Numbered from the stretch's first letter, positions 43,247-52,284 are shown. The stretch is 60,707 nt of DNA from Nocardia sp. NRRL S-836 (GCF_001279525.1 NZ_LGDY01000127.1:1-60707), one strand, 5' to 3'. The notes: generated by a model from the sequence alone, not told the origin. A program made the numbers and translations.

Positions 43247-44482
43247 GTGATCCTGTGCCTCGACGTCGGTTCCACCTGGACCAAGGCCGCTCTCGTCACC
43301 GAAGAGGGCGAGCTGGTCCGCACGGGACAGCACCCGACCACCCCGCCCGAGGTGTTGCACGGCATCGACGCGCTGCGCGGGTCCGTGGGCGACGGCGAGG
43401 TTCTCGCGTGCTCGTCGGCCGGTGGCGGGCTGCGGCTCGCGGTCGTCGGCCAGGAACGCGTGGTCAGCGCCGAGGCCGGGTACCGGGTGGCGCTGAGCGC
43501 GGGCGCCAAGGTCGTGCACGTCAGCGCCGGACCGGTCGACGTGCACGCGTTGCGCGCGGCCGCCCCCGACCTCGTGCTGCTGGTCGGCGGCACGGACGGC
43601 GGCGACCGGTCGGTCCTGCTGCACAACGCCGCGAAGCTCGCCCGCGTCGCCGTGCCGATCGTGCTGGCCGGCAACGCCGAGGCGCAGCCGGAAGCGTTGG
43701 AGCTGCTGGCGAAGCGGACCGTCGTGGCGTGCCCGAACGTGCTGCCCGACGTCGGCAGGCTCGCACCGGAACCCGCCCGCAGGGCGATCAGGGAAGCGTT
43801 CCTGCAGCACGTGATCGGCGGCAAGGGCCTGTCGCGCGGGCAGCGGTTCCGCCGGCTCGTCCGCGCCGTGACACCGGACGCCGTGCTGGCCGGTGTCTCC
43901 CGGCTGGCCGCCCAGGAACGTGAGGGCGCGGTGCTGGTGGTCGACGTCGGCGGCGCCACCACGGACGTCTACTCCGCGGTGTCCACCGCGGACGGTGAAG
44001 GCGTGGAACGCACCGTGGCCCTGCCGCCGGACCGCCGCACCGTCGAGGGCGACCTGGGCATGCGCTGGTCGGCACCCGGCGTGGTCAAGGAGGCCCACGC
44101 CGAACGCCTGACCACCGAGGACCTCACGGCGGAGGCGAGGAAGCGGGCCGAGAACGTCGGCTGGCTGCCGGAAGACCCCGCCGTGGACACGAAACTGGCG
44201 TCGTTCGCCGCGATCCTGGCCGTCCGCAGGCACCTGCGGCAGGTCGACGGCCAGCTCGGCCCGCACGGCGCGGGGCTGCTCGTGCTGTCCGGCGGTGTCT
44301 TCCGGCACGCGGCGGACCTCGCGCCGATCGAGGAGGCGTTGCGCGGCGACCCGGTGCTGCGGCCGGTGCTGCGGACCGCGGCGATCACCGTCGACCGCGA
44401 CTACGTGCTGGCACCGGTGGGCCTGCTCGCCGGGTCGGGGCGCCTCGACGCCGCCGACCGGCTGGCGGAACGGCTCAGCTGA
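43247..44482 (+). CDS. GlmL/MutL-type ATPase (glutamate mutase chaperone-like)
   Basis: 411 residues from a GTG at 43247 that follows TAGCTT by five bases. Actin/Hsp70-like ATPase fold: CLDVGSTWTKAALVTEEGELV (phosphate 1), VVDVGGATTDVYSAV (phosphate 2), LSGGVFRHAADL (adenosine). GlmL proteins reactivate B12-dependent aminomutases, and their genes usually adjoin mutase subunits. No mutase gene is visible within this window, so this is either an orphan or works on an enzyme encoded elsewhere. Its tail overlaps the opposite-strand XRE gene by 8 bp. Confidence 0.87.
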   Translation: MILCLDVGSTWTKAALVTEEGELVRTGQHPTTPPEVLHGIDALRGSVGDGEVLACSSAGGGLRLAVVGQERVVSAEAGYRVALSAGAKVVHVSAGPVDVHALRAAAPDLVLLVGGTDGGDRSVLLHNAAKLARVAVPIVLAGNAEAQPEALELLAKRTVVACPNVLPDVGRLAPEPARRAIREAFLQHVIGGKGLSRGQRFRRLVRAVTPDAVLAGVSRLAAQEREGAVLVVDVGGATTDVYSAVSTADGEGVERTVALPPDRRTVEGDLGMRWSAPGVVKEAHAERLTTEDLTAEARKRAENVGWLPEDPAVDTKLASFAAILAVRRHLRQVDGQLGPHGAGLLVLSGGVFRHAADLAPIEEALRGDPVLRPVLRTAAITVDRDYVLAPVGLLAGSGRLDAADRLAERLS

Positions 44483-44702
44483 CCTGGTCTTCCTGCTCGT
44501 CGTCGACGAACTCCAGCAGGTCGCCCGGCTGGCACTCCAGCACCCGGCACATGGCTTCGAGCGTGCTGAACCGCACGGCCTTCGCACGGCCGTTCTTCAG
44601 CACCGCGACGTTCGCCGGCGTCAGCCCGACCTTCTCCGCGAACTCGCCGACGCTCATCTTGCGCTTGGCCAGCTCGACGTCGATGCGCACGACGATCGCC
44701 AT
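44475..44702 (-). CDS. Small XRE-type HTH regulator (YozG-like)
   Basis: 75 residues: one Cro/C1-type HTH (MAIVVRIDVELAKRKMSVGEFAEKVGLTPANVAVLKNGRAKAV) plus an acidic tail. Its ATG overlaps the stop of the DUF2975 gene by one base. Small YozG-like regulators paired with DUF2975 membrane proteins are a common two-gene set; the pair probably represses its own promoter. Confidence 0.92.
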   Translation of the reverse strand: MAIVVRIDVELAKRKMSVGEFAEKVGLTPANVAVLKNGRAKAVRFSTLEAMCRVLECQPGDLLEFVDDEQEDQVS

Positions 44703-45181
44703 CAGATCACCGACTCCATGTCGGCGCGCAGCGTCGTGGCGCGTTGCAGCAGCGCCCGCATCACGACCAGCACGAGTCCGACCACGCTCACCCCCGTCGT
44801 GAACAAGAAGAACAGCACCAGCACACCGGGGTCGTCCGCGTTGAGGCCGACCCACACGAACACCCCGACCAGCACGACCCACGCGGCCGCGACCGCCCAG
44901 ACCATCACGTCGACCCACCTGATCGCCGCATCGGTGAAGATCAGATCTTTGCGCACCAGGGTGAGCAGCTTCCAGGTGGCCACGACCACCACCTGCACGC
45001 ACACCACCCAGAACACCGAGACGATCGTCGACGGCCACCGCAGGTAGGCCTCTTCCGGGTGCTGCTGCGCCATGTACGCGTACTGGCCGGGGAGCGAGAA
45101 CGTCTCCAGCATGACGAGGATCCCGAACAGCGCCGCGAGGAAGAACCGGAGGGCTGTCACCGCCCAGCGTTCAGAAATCAT
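44702..45181 (-). CDS. DUF2975 membrane protein
   Basis: 159 residues from the ATG at 45181. Four membrane helices: ALRFFLAALFGILVMLETF, STIVSVFWVVCVQVVVVATW, WVDVMVWAVAAAWVVLVGVFVWVG, VLVLFFLFTTGVSVVGLVLVV. The loop KLLTLVRKDLIFTDAAIRWVDVM is typical of DUF2975. It is coupled to the XRE gene behind it. The role is unknown. Confidence 0.9.
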   Translation of the reverse strand: MISERWAVTALRFFLAALFGILVMLETFSLPGQYAYMAQQHPEEAYLRWPSTIVSVFWVVCVQVVVVATWKLLTLVRKDLIFTDAAIRWVDVMVWAVAAAWVVLVGVFVWVGLNADDPGVLVLFFLFTTGVSVVGLVLVVMRALLQRATTLRADMESVI

Positions 45182-45202
45182 GCATCGAGTATCGGTAATC
45201 AT

Positions 45203-45223
45203 CTATCGAAAGTCAATCGGTAG
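45203..45223. promoter_or_regulatory. Inverted repeat between the DUF2975 and tetR genes
   Basis: CTATCGA-aagtcaa-TCGGTAG, one mismatch between the arms, with a third related half-site TATCGGTAAT at 45190. It lies within the 77-bp divergent intergenic region, so it could serve the XRE regulator or the TetR protein. Confidence 0.5.
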
Positions 45224-45258
45224 TGATCGTGTTGCAACAGGTCTCTACAGTGATCGCC

Positions 45259-45837
45259 GTGGGACTGCGTGAGCGCAAGAAGACCGAGACCCGAGCGGCG
45301 CTGTCGGCCGCCGCACTGCGCCTCGCCCTGGAGAAGGGCGCCGACAACGTGCGGGTGGACGAGATCGCGGAGGCGGCGAACGTCTCCCCGCGCACCTACA
45401 ACAACTACTTCGCGAGCCGCGAGCAGGCGATCGTCGCGGGCATCACCGCCACGAGGGCCCTGCGGGTGGCCGACGAGCTGCGGGCCCGGCCGGCCGACGA
45501 GCCGCTGGTCGACTCGATCGTCGCCGCGTTCGCCGAGCAGTACCGCGAACCCCCGTCCGAGGCGCTCGCCCTGATCACCTCGACGCCGTCGCTGCGCGAG
45601 GCCTACCTCGACTCGGTCTCCTCGATGGAACCGCCGATCGCCGAAATCGTCGCGGCCCGCCTGGGCAAGGACCCGCTCGGCGCCGCCGTCCTGGCCGCCG
45701 CCGTGTCCGCCGCCGCGCGGATCGCCGTGCGGCGGTGGGTGGACGTGCGGCCGTCCGGACTGGTCGTGGTGCCGGCCGCGCCGATCGAGGCCCTGCTGCG
45801 CGAGGCGATCGGCCACCTCGCGCCCGCACTCACCTGA
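45259..45837 (+). CDS. TetR family regulator
   Basis: 192 residues from the GTG at 45259, seven bases after TACAGT; an earlier GTG at 45223 is possible. HTH: LRERKKTETRAALSAAALRLALEKGADNVRVDEIAEAANVSPRTYNNYF. The ligand domain has no known signature. It is divergent from the DUF2975-XRE pair and converges with the GNAT gene, overlapping it by 8 bp. Confidence 0.93.
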   Translation: MGLRERKKTETRAALSAAALRLALEKGADNVRVDEIAEAANVSPRTYNNYFASREQAIVAGITATRALRVADELRARPADEPLVDSIVAAFAEQYREPPSEALALITSTPSLREAYLDSVSSMEPPIAEIVAARLGKDPLGAAVLAAAVSAAARIAVRRWVDVRPSGLVVVPAAPIEALLREAIGHLAPALT

Positions 45838-46354
45838 GCTCGTCGCGCAACACGCACATCAGCAGCGCGTCGTGCCACTCGCCGTCGCGGTAGAACGACT
45901 GCCGGAACCGCCCGTCGACCTGGAAGCCGACCTTCTTGTACGACTTGACGGCGCGCTCGTTCGCCTCGACGACGCCGAGCTCGATCGAGTGCAGCCGCAT
46001 GGTGTCGAACCCGTACCGGCAGGCCGTGCGCAGGGCGTCCGTGCCGTAGCCGCCGCCCCAGTGGTCCTTCTCGCCGATGTAGATGTCGACCTCGGCCCGC
46101 GCGCTGACCGGGTCCGCGTCCCGCAGCACGACGACGCCGATGAGCTTGCCCTCCTCCAGCGTCTCGATGCAGAAGGTGACCTTCTCCTGCGAGTTCTCCT
46201 GACGGTCGGCGAAGCGCTTGCGCGTGGCCGCCAACGACGTGTGGTAGTAGCTCTGCAACCAGCGCACGACCTCCTCGTCGTTGTGCCACCGGTAGAACGC
46301 GTCGGCGTCCTCCGGCTCGACGGGACGCAGGCGGACGAGGTTTCCGGTGAGCAC
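45830..46354 (-). CDS. GNAT acetyltransferase (RimJ/RimL type)
   Basis: 174 residues. LVRLRPVEPEDADAFYRWHNDEEVVRWL at the start; acetyl-CoA loop KDHWGGGYGTDALRTACRYGF; ELGVVEANERAVKSYKKVGFQVDGRFRQSFYRDGEWHD at the end. This pattern fits N-acetyltransferases acting on protein N-termini, amino sugars or antibiotics. It lies directly behind the C-terminal fragment of the frameshifted gene. Confidence 0.92.
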   Translation of the reverse strand: MLTGNLVRLRPVEPEDADAFYRWHNDEEVVRWLQSYYHTSLAATRKRFADRQENSQEKVTFCIETLEEGKLIGVVVLRDADPVSARAEVDIYIGEKDHWGGGYGTDALRTACRYGFDTMRLHSIELGVVEANERAVKSYKKVGFQVDGRFRQSFYRDGEWHDALLMCVLRDELR

Positions 46355-46356
46355 GT

Positions 46357-46830
46357 TCAGGGCCTCCAGTCGGATCGGACGACGCCGTCGTCGTCGGGTA
46401 GCACCGCCGCGAGCAGCGGGTGGTGTTCGTGCGCGTAGAACGAGTTCGCCATCGCACCGCGGGCCTGCGCCAGCCGCAGGTAGAGGTCGAGGTGGTCCTC
46501 AGAGCGGGCGAGCGCCTTGCGGAAGTGGCCGTCGCGGTCCTCCCACACGAGGACGTACATGCGGTCGTCGTCGTCCCGGATGGTGCGCAGGACCTCCTGG
46601 ACGTCGACGTCCAGTTCGGGCCACACCAGCAGGCCCGCCCGTGGCGTGAGGTGCCGCCTCAGCTCGCCGAGCTCCCCGGTGCGCAGCCGGTGCCAGCGTT
46701 CGGCGTTGCGGACACCGACCTCCTCCAGCAGCACCGAACCGCGCTCGCCGACGAGTTCGGCCACCTCGCCCCAGAACGCCTCGTCGGCAGGCCGCGGCGG
46801 GTCGTCGTCATCGTCATCAAGGCTCCACAT
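46357..46830 (-). CDS. C-terminal part of a frameshifted conserved protein
   Basis: 157 residues from the ATG at 46830 (MWSLDDDDDDPPRPADEAFW). However, the same frame reads back into ARALGLFAIPAGDA, which continues the upstream ORF if one CG pair is added to the tract at 46863-46873. The fragment has GSVLLEEVGVRNAERWHRL, LLVWPELDVDVQEVLRTI, VLVWEDRDGHFRKA and HHPLLAAVLPDDDGVVRSDWR. I recall all of these from the C-terminal half of a single protein of about 300 residues in Streptomyces. Probably no longer made in full-length form, unless the shift is a sequencing error or phase-variable. Confidence 0.7.
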   Translation of the reverse strand: MWSLDDDDDDPPRPADEAFWGEVAELVGERGSVLLEEVGVRNAERWHRLRTGELGELRRHLTPRAGLLVWPELDVDVQEVLRTIRDDDDRMYVLVWEDRDGHFRKALARSEDHLDLYLRLAQARGAMANSFYAHEHHPLLAAVLPDDDGVVRSDWRP

Positions 46831-46834
46831 CGCG

Positions 46835-47311
46835 TCACCGGCCGGAATGGCGAAGAGGCCGAGCGCGCGCGCGTTCCACGGCCTCGCCACAGGGCTCGGA
46901 ACTGCCGATGTACATGTACTGGTCGTAACCGACCCGCACGAGGAACCGGTCCGCGACCTCAAGGCGGCACCACGCGCCGTTGTCGCGCAACATCGCCCTG
47001 ACCAGCGCGACGCCGGTGCTGAGCGGCACCCACGCGCCGTCGTGGAAGCCGGTCAGATCATCCGGGAACAGCCCGGCGAGTCCGTGTCCGGGGATCGGCG
47101 CCTCCAGGCCGAAGTTGACGAACCCCGTGACCTCGGGGTCGCGGATCGTCAGCTCGGTGACCCCGCATACCTCGGCGAACGCCTCGACGGCCGCGAGGTA
47201 AGCCGCCTCCTTGGGGCCGTGGTCGCTCAGCGAGTCCTCGGGACCTTCGTACCCGGACGAGCCGTAGTCGTCCGGGTCGTACTTGGTCACGGTGTAGCCG
47301 TACGGGAGCAC
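46835..47311 (-). CDS. N-terminal part of a frameshifted conserved protein
   Basis: 158 residues. MLPYGYTVTKYDPDDYG, YLAAVEAFAEVCGVTELTIRDP, FVNFGLEAPIPGHGLAGLFP, LTGFHDGAWVPL, RAMLRDNGAWCRLEV and GYDQYMYIGSSEPC are well-kept blocks of a conserved actinobacterial protein of unknown function. The end VERARARPLRHSGR is out of frame: the family sense would be VERARALGLF, which is obtained by one more CG in the CGCGCGCGCG tract. The start is firm. The function is unknown. Confidence 0.75.
   Translation of the reverse strand: MLPYGYTVTKYDPDDYGSSGYEGPEDSLSDHGPKEAAYLAAVEAFAEVCGVTELTIRDPEVTGFVNFGLEAPIPGHGLAGLFPDDLTGFHDGAWVPLSTGVALVRAMLRDNGAWCRLEVADRFLVRVGYDQYMYIGSSEPCGEAVERARARPLRHSGR
46863..46873. 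repeat. CG dinucleotide tract at the frameshift site
   Basis: GCGCGCGCGCG (11 bp). Adding one CG restores a continuous reading frame from 47311 to 46357. Such tracts are prone to slippage in replication and to base-calling mistakes. Confidence 0.7.
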
Positions 47312-47320
47312 CCGCGCAGG

Positions 47321-49726
47321 TTAGGAGCCGCCCAGCACGTCACGCGAGCCGATATTCGGCCTGCGCGCGAACGGCAGCGGCGGCGTCTCCGGCGTGTCCA
47401 CCCGCATCAGCCCCGCCGCGATCGCCACCGCCCGGTCCCACTCCGGGTCCGAGGTGTAGTCGGAGTGCGCCGACACCCCCGACCGCCAGCGCCGGCCGGG
47501 GAAAGGTCCCCGCTGCGGGTCCGGCAGCCAGTGGTCGCCGCCGAGCACGAGCGCACCGGTGGGCCCGCGCAACGCCGGTGCCAGTGCGCCCTCCGAGCCG
47601 TCCTCGCGGTAGCCGACGCCGAGCAGCATGCCGTTGAATACCTGCCGCCGCCACGTCATCACCGCGCCGCCCAGCGGGTCCGTGCCGCGGCACAACGCCC
47701 GCCAGCGCCCGTCCAGCCCACCGGCCAGCCGGGCCAGCGACGCGTGCGGCACCACCGCCGGGAACGCCCGCGGGTAGGCCCACTGCAGCTGGGAACCGGC
47801 GGTGACGAGCCCGATGCGTTCGCGGTCCTGCGGCGGCAACGACTCCAGCAGCCGCGCGGCCGCGACGGCGACGAGCAGCGAGCCCTGCGAATGTCCACAG
47901 AGGACCACGCGGGTGCCGGGGTCGCGCAGGTGGTCCTCGACCCGTGACACCAGCTCCGGCACGACCTTCAGCGCGTAGCAGGGTGGCACGATCGGGTGCG
48001 CCTCGCGCGGCCAGAACTGCGCGATGTCCGCGATGATCCCGAGCCGCCGCCCCGACTCCGGCTGCCGCGCCGCCAGGTAGACCGCCCGCAGCAACGACAC
48101 GGCCAGCAGGCCGAGCACGCCGACGCCGAACGCCGAGAACGGCCGGGTCCACGCCGCCAGCGGGACGTCGCGCACCCGCAGCACCGTGGCGATCACGGCA
48201 CCGATGAACAGCACGGACGCGATGATCAGCATCAGGTGGTGGCTGTGGTTGCGCTCCCAGCGCGCCCACCACCACGCCCGCGTCGCGGCACGGAGGTCGC
48301 GCATCCGGCCGGAGTGCAGCAATGACGCCTCGCGCGCCCACAGCTTGCCTCTGCGGAACGCCCGCCAGCGCACCAAGCCCGTGAACGACGCCACCGCGAA
48401 CGTGCTCAGCAGCCCCAGCGCGCCCGCCACGCCCCACAGCAGCGTGATGTAGCCGTACCCGGCCGGCAGGTCCAGGTGGTCACCGAGCGCCTTGCGCACC
48501 GGCAACGCGATCCCGGCACCGAACCCGCCGCCGAGCAGCCCCGCGACCGCGAGGACCGGCGCGGCGAACCAGCCGCCGGCCCACGGCCGCAGCTCGCGCG
48601 GCAGCCCCTTCCACGTCCCGCGCGCCAGCACCGCGGCCGGCACCAGCAGCAGCCCGAACAGCACCAGCACGAACGCCATCAGCAGCGCGATCACCTGCAC
48701 GGTCACGTCCGCGCCGAGCACGCGGTCCGGCAGCTGCTCCTGAAGCCCGAGCGTGACCAGCACGAGCACCGCGGTCAGCACCAGGAACACCCGGCGCGGC
48801 CCGCGCGACAACGCCGCCCGCAACCACCGCCCGCCGCGGTGGGGAGCACCGCCCGTCGGGTCGTCGATCAGCAGCGTGCCGAGCATGCAGAGCCCGATGA
48901 ACACCATCGCCGCGACCCACGCGACCGTGATCGCCACCTCCATCGGCCCGGTGGCCGTGAGCTGCTTCAACGGGCCGCCCAGCGCGATCAGCGCGGCCGT
49001 CGCCAGCCCCATCACCACGTGCAGCGAGCGCAACGCGGGCGTGTCCGGGTCGGTCGCCACGTGCGCACCGGGCAGACCGGAGGACGGCTGGCGCTCCTCC
49101 TGCTGGGCCTCGGCGATCTCCCGGCGTTCGATGCGCCACTCGACGTGCGAGATCCGGCGCATCACCGACACCAGCACGACGACCGGGAGCAGCCCCAGGG
49201 ACGTCCGGAACCAGGGAAAGGCCCGCACCTCGGCCGGGACGCCGGTCAGGCAGTCGGCACCGGGCCGCAGGCACTGGCCGGCGAGCAGGTCGAGGCTCAC
49301 CACCGAGACCTGGGCGATCAGCAGTGCCGTGAGGAGCAGCGCGAACACCCGCAGCAGCGACCGCAGCCCCAGCCCCAGCAGGTGCGCGGGCAGGTTGCGC
49401 TCCGGCACGGGCGGCAACATCCAGTGCGCGACGTTCGCGATGCTGAACGGGAAGAGCAGCGCCCACGTGGCCTTGGCCACACCACCGGACGTCATGCCAC
49501 CCCACAGGTAGCCCTCGACCACGCGGGGCACCGACCGCGACTCCGTCTGGAGCACGGGCCCCGGCGCCGGTCTGCGGAGCCGGTCGGCCGGACGCACGAT
49601 CCGCCCTAGCCCGTCTCCCGCAACGTCCACGGCAGCGACGGCGTCGACCAGCGTCTGCGGCGTCGTCCCCTGCACGCCGTGCACCCGCAGTTCGACGACC
49701 CGTGTGTCCGGGCCCGTGATGAACAC
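47321..49726 (-). CDS. Polytopic membrane protein with alpha/beta-hydrolase domain
   Basis: 801 residues. The N-terminus VVELRVHGVQGTTPQTLVD has the HGVxGT element found in lipase-like proteins. About ten to twelve hydrophobic segments spread between 80 and 560. The C-terminal part carries the nucleophile elbow VVLCGHSQGSLLVAVAAARLL (GHSQG, about residue 620) and later ALVLGGDHWLPDP, where a catalytic His could lie. It may act on lipids or lipid-linked glycans at the membrane. It ends 9 bp from the next gene on the strand and is divergent from sahH. No named family is certain. Confidence 0.82.
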   Translation of the reverse strand: MFITGPDTRVVELRVHGVQGTTPQTLVDAVAAVDVAGDGLGRIVRPADRLRRPAPGPVLQTESRSVPRVVEGYLWGGMTSGGVAKATWALLFPFSIANVAHWMLPPVPERNLPAHLLGLGLRSLLRVFALLLTALLIAQVSVVSLDLLAGQCLRPGADCLTGVPAEVRAFPWFRTSLGLLPVVVLVSVMRRISHVEWRIERREIAEAQQEERQPSSGLPGAHVATDPDTPALRSLHVVMGLATAALIALGGPLKQLTATGPMEVAITVAWVAAMVFIGLCMLGTLLIDDPTGGAPHRGGRWLRAALSRGPRRVFLVLTAVLVLVTLGLQEQLPDRVLGADVTVQVIALLMAFVLVLFGLLLVPAAVLARGTWKGLPRELRPWAGGWFAAPVLAVAGLLGGGFGAGIALPVRKALGDHLDLPAGYGYITLLWGVAGALGLLSTFAVASFTGLVRWRAFRRGKLWAREASLLHSGRMRDLRAATRAWWWARWERNHSHHLMLIIASVLFIGAVIATVLRVRDVPLAAWTRPFSAFGVGVLGLLAVSLLRAVYLAARQPESGRRLGIIADIAQFWPREAHPIVPPCYALKVVPELVSRVEDHLRDPGTRVVLCGHSQGSLLVAVAAARLLESLPPQDRERIGLVTAGSQLQWAYPRAFPAVVPHASLARLAGGLDGRWRALCRGTDPLGGAVMTWRRQVFNGMLLGVGYREDGSEGALAPALRGPTGALVLGGDHWLPDPQRGPFPGRRWRSGVSAHSDYTSDPEWDRAVAIAAGLMRVDTPETPPLPFARRPNIGSRDVLGGS

Positions 49727-49826
49727 CCGAGACCTCCCTCACCCAACGTGGGGGTCATAGTGGTGCATTGTGGGAGCGGTATGGTCGCACGACACCCTCT
49801 CTGAAGTGCCTTGGAGGACTTCGCAA

Positions 49827-51290
49827 ATGACTGCGGACCGCTTGCAGACCCGCAACGGCATCGACTTCGCTGTGGCCGACCTGTCACTCCACGAGTTCGG
49901 TCGCAAGGAGATCCGTCTCGCCGAGCACGAGATGCCCGGCCTCATGGCGTTCCGCCGCGAGTACTCCGGTGTGCACCCCCTGAAGGGCGCCCGCATCTCC
50001 GGCTCGCTGCACATGACCATCCAGACGGCCGTGCTCATCGAGACGCTGGTCGACCTGGGCGCCGAGGTGCGCTGGGCCTCCTGCAACATCTTCTCCACCC
50101 AGGACCACGCGGCCGCGGCCGTCGTCGTTGGCCCCCACGGCACCGAGGAGGAGCCCAAGGGCGTCGCCTGCTTCGCCTGGAAGGGCGAGACGCTGCCGGA
50201 GTACTGGTGGACGTGCGAGCAGATGCTGACCTGGCCCGACGGCAAGGGCCCGAACATGATCCTGGACGACGGCGGCGACGCGACGCTGCTGGTCCACAAG
50301 GGTGTGCAGTACGAGGCCGCCGGTGTCGTCCCCGCGGCCACGGAGGACGACTCCGAGGAGTGGACGATCGTCCTCGACACGCTCCGCGCGTCGCTGGAGA
50401 AGGACGGCAAGAAGTGGACGAACATCGCCGAGGGCATCCGCGGCGTCACCGAGGAGACCACGACGGGCGTCATGCGCCTGTACCAGCTGGCCGCCGCCGG
50501 TGAGCTGCTGTTCCCCGCGATCAACGTCAACGACGCCGTCACCAAGTCGAAGTTCGACAACCGCTACGGCATCCGCCACTCGCTGATCGACGGCATCAAC
50601 CGCGGCACCGACGTCCTGATCGGCGGCAAGGTCGCGGTCGTCTGCGGCTACGGCGACGTCGGCAAGGGCTCCGCCGAGTCCCTGCGCGGCCAGGGCGCCC
50701 GCGTCATCGTCACCGAGATCGACCCGATCTGCGCCCTGCAGGCCGCGATGGACGGCTACCAGGTCGCGCGCCTGGAGTCGGTCCTGCCGATCGCCGACAT
50801 CATCATCACGACGACCGGCAACAAGGACGTCGTCACCGTCGAGCACATGGCCCAGATGAAGCACCAGGCGATCCTGGGCAACGTCGGCCACTTCGACAAC
50901 GAGCTGGACATGGCCGGCCTCGCCCGCTACCCCGGCATCCGCAAGAACAACATCAAGCCCCAGGTCGACGAGTGGATCTTCCCGTCGGGCCGCACGATCA
51001 TCGTGCTGTCCGAGGGCCGCCTGATGAACCTGGGCAACGCCACCGGCCACCCCTCGTTCGTCATGTCGAACTCGTTCTCCAACCAGGTGATCGCGCAGAT
51101 CGAGCTGTTCACCAAGTTCAAGGAGTACGACAACGAGGTCTACCGCCTCCCGAAGGTGCTCGACGAGAAGGTCGCGCGCATCCACCTGGAGGCGCTCGGC
51201 GGCGAGCTGACCAAGCTCACCAAGGAGCAGGCCGAGTACATCGACGTCGACGTCGAGGGCCCGTACAAGGCGGACCACTACCGCTACTGA
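49827..51290 (+). CDS. ahcY: Adenosylhomocysteinase
   Basis: 487 residues from the ATG at 49827 with TTGGAGGA upstream. SahH landmarks: [59 protein letters not shown], the NAD-binding [20 protein letters not shown], and the C-terminal KADHYRY (NAD-binding Lys and Tyr). It hydrolyses S-adenosylhomocysteine to adenosine and homocysteine, keeping methylation running. A TATGGT element at 49780 may be the -10. No known SAH riboswitch structure was recognised in the leader. Followed by a strong terminator. Confidence 0.98.
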   Translation: MTADRLQTRNGIDFAVADLSLHEFGRKEIRLAEHEMPGLMAFRREYSGVHPLKGARISGSLHMTIQTAVLIETLVDLGAEVRWASCNIFSTQDHAAAAVVVGPHGTEEEPKGVACFAWKGETLPEYWWTCEQMLTWPDGKGPNMILDDGGDATLLVHKGVQYEAAGVVPAATEDDSEEWTIVLDTLRASLEKDGKKWTNIAEGIRGVTEETTTGVMRLYQLAAAGELLFPAINVNDAVTKSKFDNRYGIRHSLIDGINRGTDVLIGGKVAVVCGYGDVGKGSAESLRGQGARVIVTEIDPICALQAAMDGYQVARLESVLPIADIIITTTGNKDVVTVEHMAQMKHQAILGNVGHFDNELDMAGLARYPGIRKNNIKPQVDEWIFPSGRTIIVLSEGRLMNLGNATGHPSFVMSNSFSNQVIAQIELFTKFKEYDNEVYRLPKVLDEKVARIHLEALGGELTKLTKEQAEYIDVDVEGPYKADHYRY

Positions 51291-51300
51291 CCGGTCCTGA

Positions 51301-51335
51301 CAGGGGCCTCTCGCGCACGCCGCGGGAGGCCCCTG
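51301..51335 (+). terminator. Rho-independent terminator after ahcY
   Basis: A 15-bp stem (CAGGGGCCTCTCGCG with CGCGGGAGGCCCCTG, one G-T pair), a 5-base loop, then TTTC. It begins 10 bp after the stop. Confidence 0.9.
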
Positions 51336-51339
51336 TTTC

Positions 51340-51783
51340 ATGTCCGACGTGGGATTCTTCGGCACCTATGCCTACGAGAACGGCTCCTGGACGACCCTGT
51401 CCGAGGGCGAACTGCCGCCGCTGACCGAACCGTGGCTGTGGATCGACATCCACGACAGCGACATCACCTCGGTCGTCTACGCGCCACCCGGCCCCGGCAC
51501 CGGCGTCGCCTACCTGGGCCTGACGCCGCGCACGTACTTCGAGAACCCCGGCGCGTCCGATCCCACCGATCCTGTGCGGGAGGCCGCCGGGCTGGCGGCG
51601 TGGGCCTCGGTTCCGGCCGAGGAGATCCGCGGGTACCTCGCGGAGGACGAGGACCCGGACGACTTCTCGTGGGACGAGGTGGAGGACGTGGACGCGATCG
51701 ACGACGGCGAGGTGTTCGTCGAGGTCAAGACGGCGCGGTTCCTGGCGGCGCTGGGGTTGCCGGTGCCGTACGAGCTCAGCTGA
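51340..51783 (+). CDS. Acidic conserved hypothetical protein
   Basis: 147 residues, very acidic. MSDVGFFGTYAYENGSWTT, EPWLWIDIHDSDITSVVYAPPG, GVAYLGLTPRTYFEN and the Asp/Glu-rich DEDPDDFSWDEVEDVDAIDDGE are notable. The ATG lies four bases after the ahcY terminator stem with no clear SD, so the true start may differ. I do not recognise the family with certainty. It sits beside Imm1-like genes and might itself be an immunity-type protein, as acidic composition is common there; that is speculative. Confidence 0.6.
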   Translation: MSDVGFFGTYAYENGSWTTLSEGELPPLTEPWLWIDIHDSDITSVVYAPPGPGTGVAYLGLTPRTYFENPGASDPTDPVREAAGLAAWASVPAEEIRGYLAEDEDPDDFSWDEVEDVDAIDDGEVFVEVKTARFLAALGLPVPYELS

Positions 51784-51864
51784 CGCTCGACACGTTCGCG
51801 TAGATGTGCGCGGGCATCGACGCGCTGCCGCGCAGCGGACCTACCGGGGGAAGGAAGCCCAGGG

Positions 51865-52284
51865 ATGAGCTGTGTCTTGGAGGCTTCGTACAAGCACGGC
51901 GCCGGCGTACGGCTCCTGCGCGGTGACGATGACATCGACAGCTTCCTGGCCGAACTGCTGGGCGCCGGGCCGGACTACCGGTCAGCGACCATCTACGCCG
52001 TGGACGAGGCCGCCGCCGAGGACCCGTCGCACGAACTCGTGATCGGTGTGGACGAGGCCACCGCGCTCGGTGCCGTCCGCTACGCCGGCGACGACGGCGA
52101 ATGGTTCAGCAAAGGCGAGAAGATCAATCCCGATGGTGTGCGATTCACGTACTACGGCACCGCGCACGAGTACCCCGCCGACTCGGAGGTACCACTCGAC
52201 GTCGTGCGGCAGGCCCTGCGGGAGCTGCTGGCGAACGAGGGCAAGCGGCCCGAGTGCGTGACGTGGCAGGCGGCTGGCGACTAG
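51865..52284 (+). CDS. Imm1-like immunity protein
   Basis: 139 residues from the ATG at 51865 (MSCVLEASYKHGAG), with AGGGA upstream. The C-terminal half matches the Imm1 pattern: GVRFTYYGTAHEYPADSEVPLDVVRQALRELLANEGKRPECVTW, read as aromatic-rich strand, P-x-S-x-VPLDVV, ALRELL, G-RP-VTW. Imm1 proteins protect against deaminase and other polymorphic toxins. No toxin gene is in view. It ends on the stop of a DUF397 remnant of the other strand. Confidence 0.75.
   Translation: MSCVLEASYKHGAGVRLLRGDDDIDSFLAELLGAGPDYRSATIYAVDEAAAEDPSHELVIGVDEATALGAVRYAGDDGEWFSKGEKINPDGVRFTYYGTAHEYPADSEVPLDVVRQALRELLANEGKRPECVTWQAAGD

Noticed and set aside
49727..49826. S-adenosylhomocysteine riboswitch before ahcY
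   Set aside because: Only about 100 bases are available and I could not draw the conserved pseudoknot or its sequence landmarks.
49884..51365. 493-codon minus-strand frame over ahcY
   Set aside because: Mirror of a certain housekeeping gene; no independent features.
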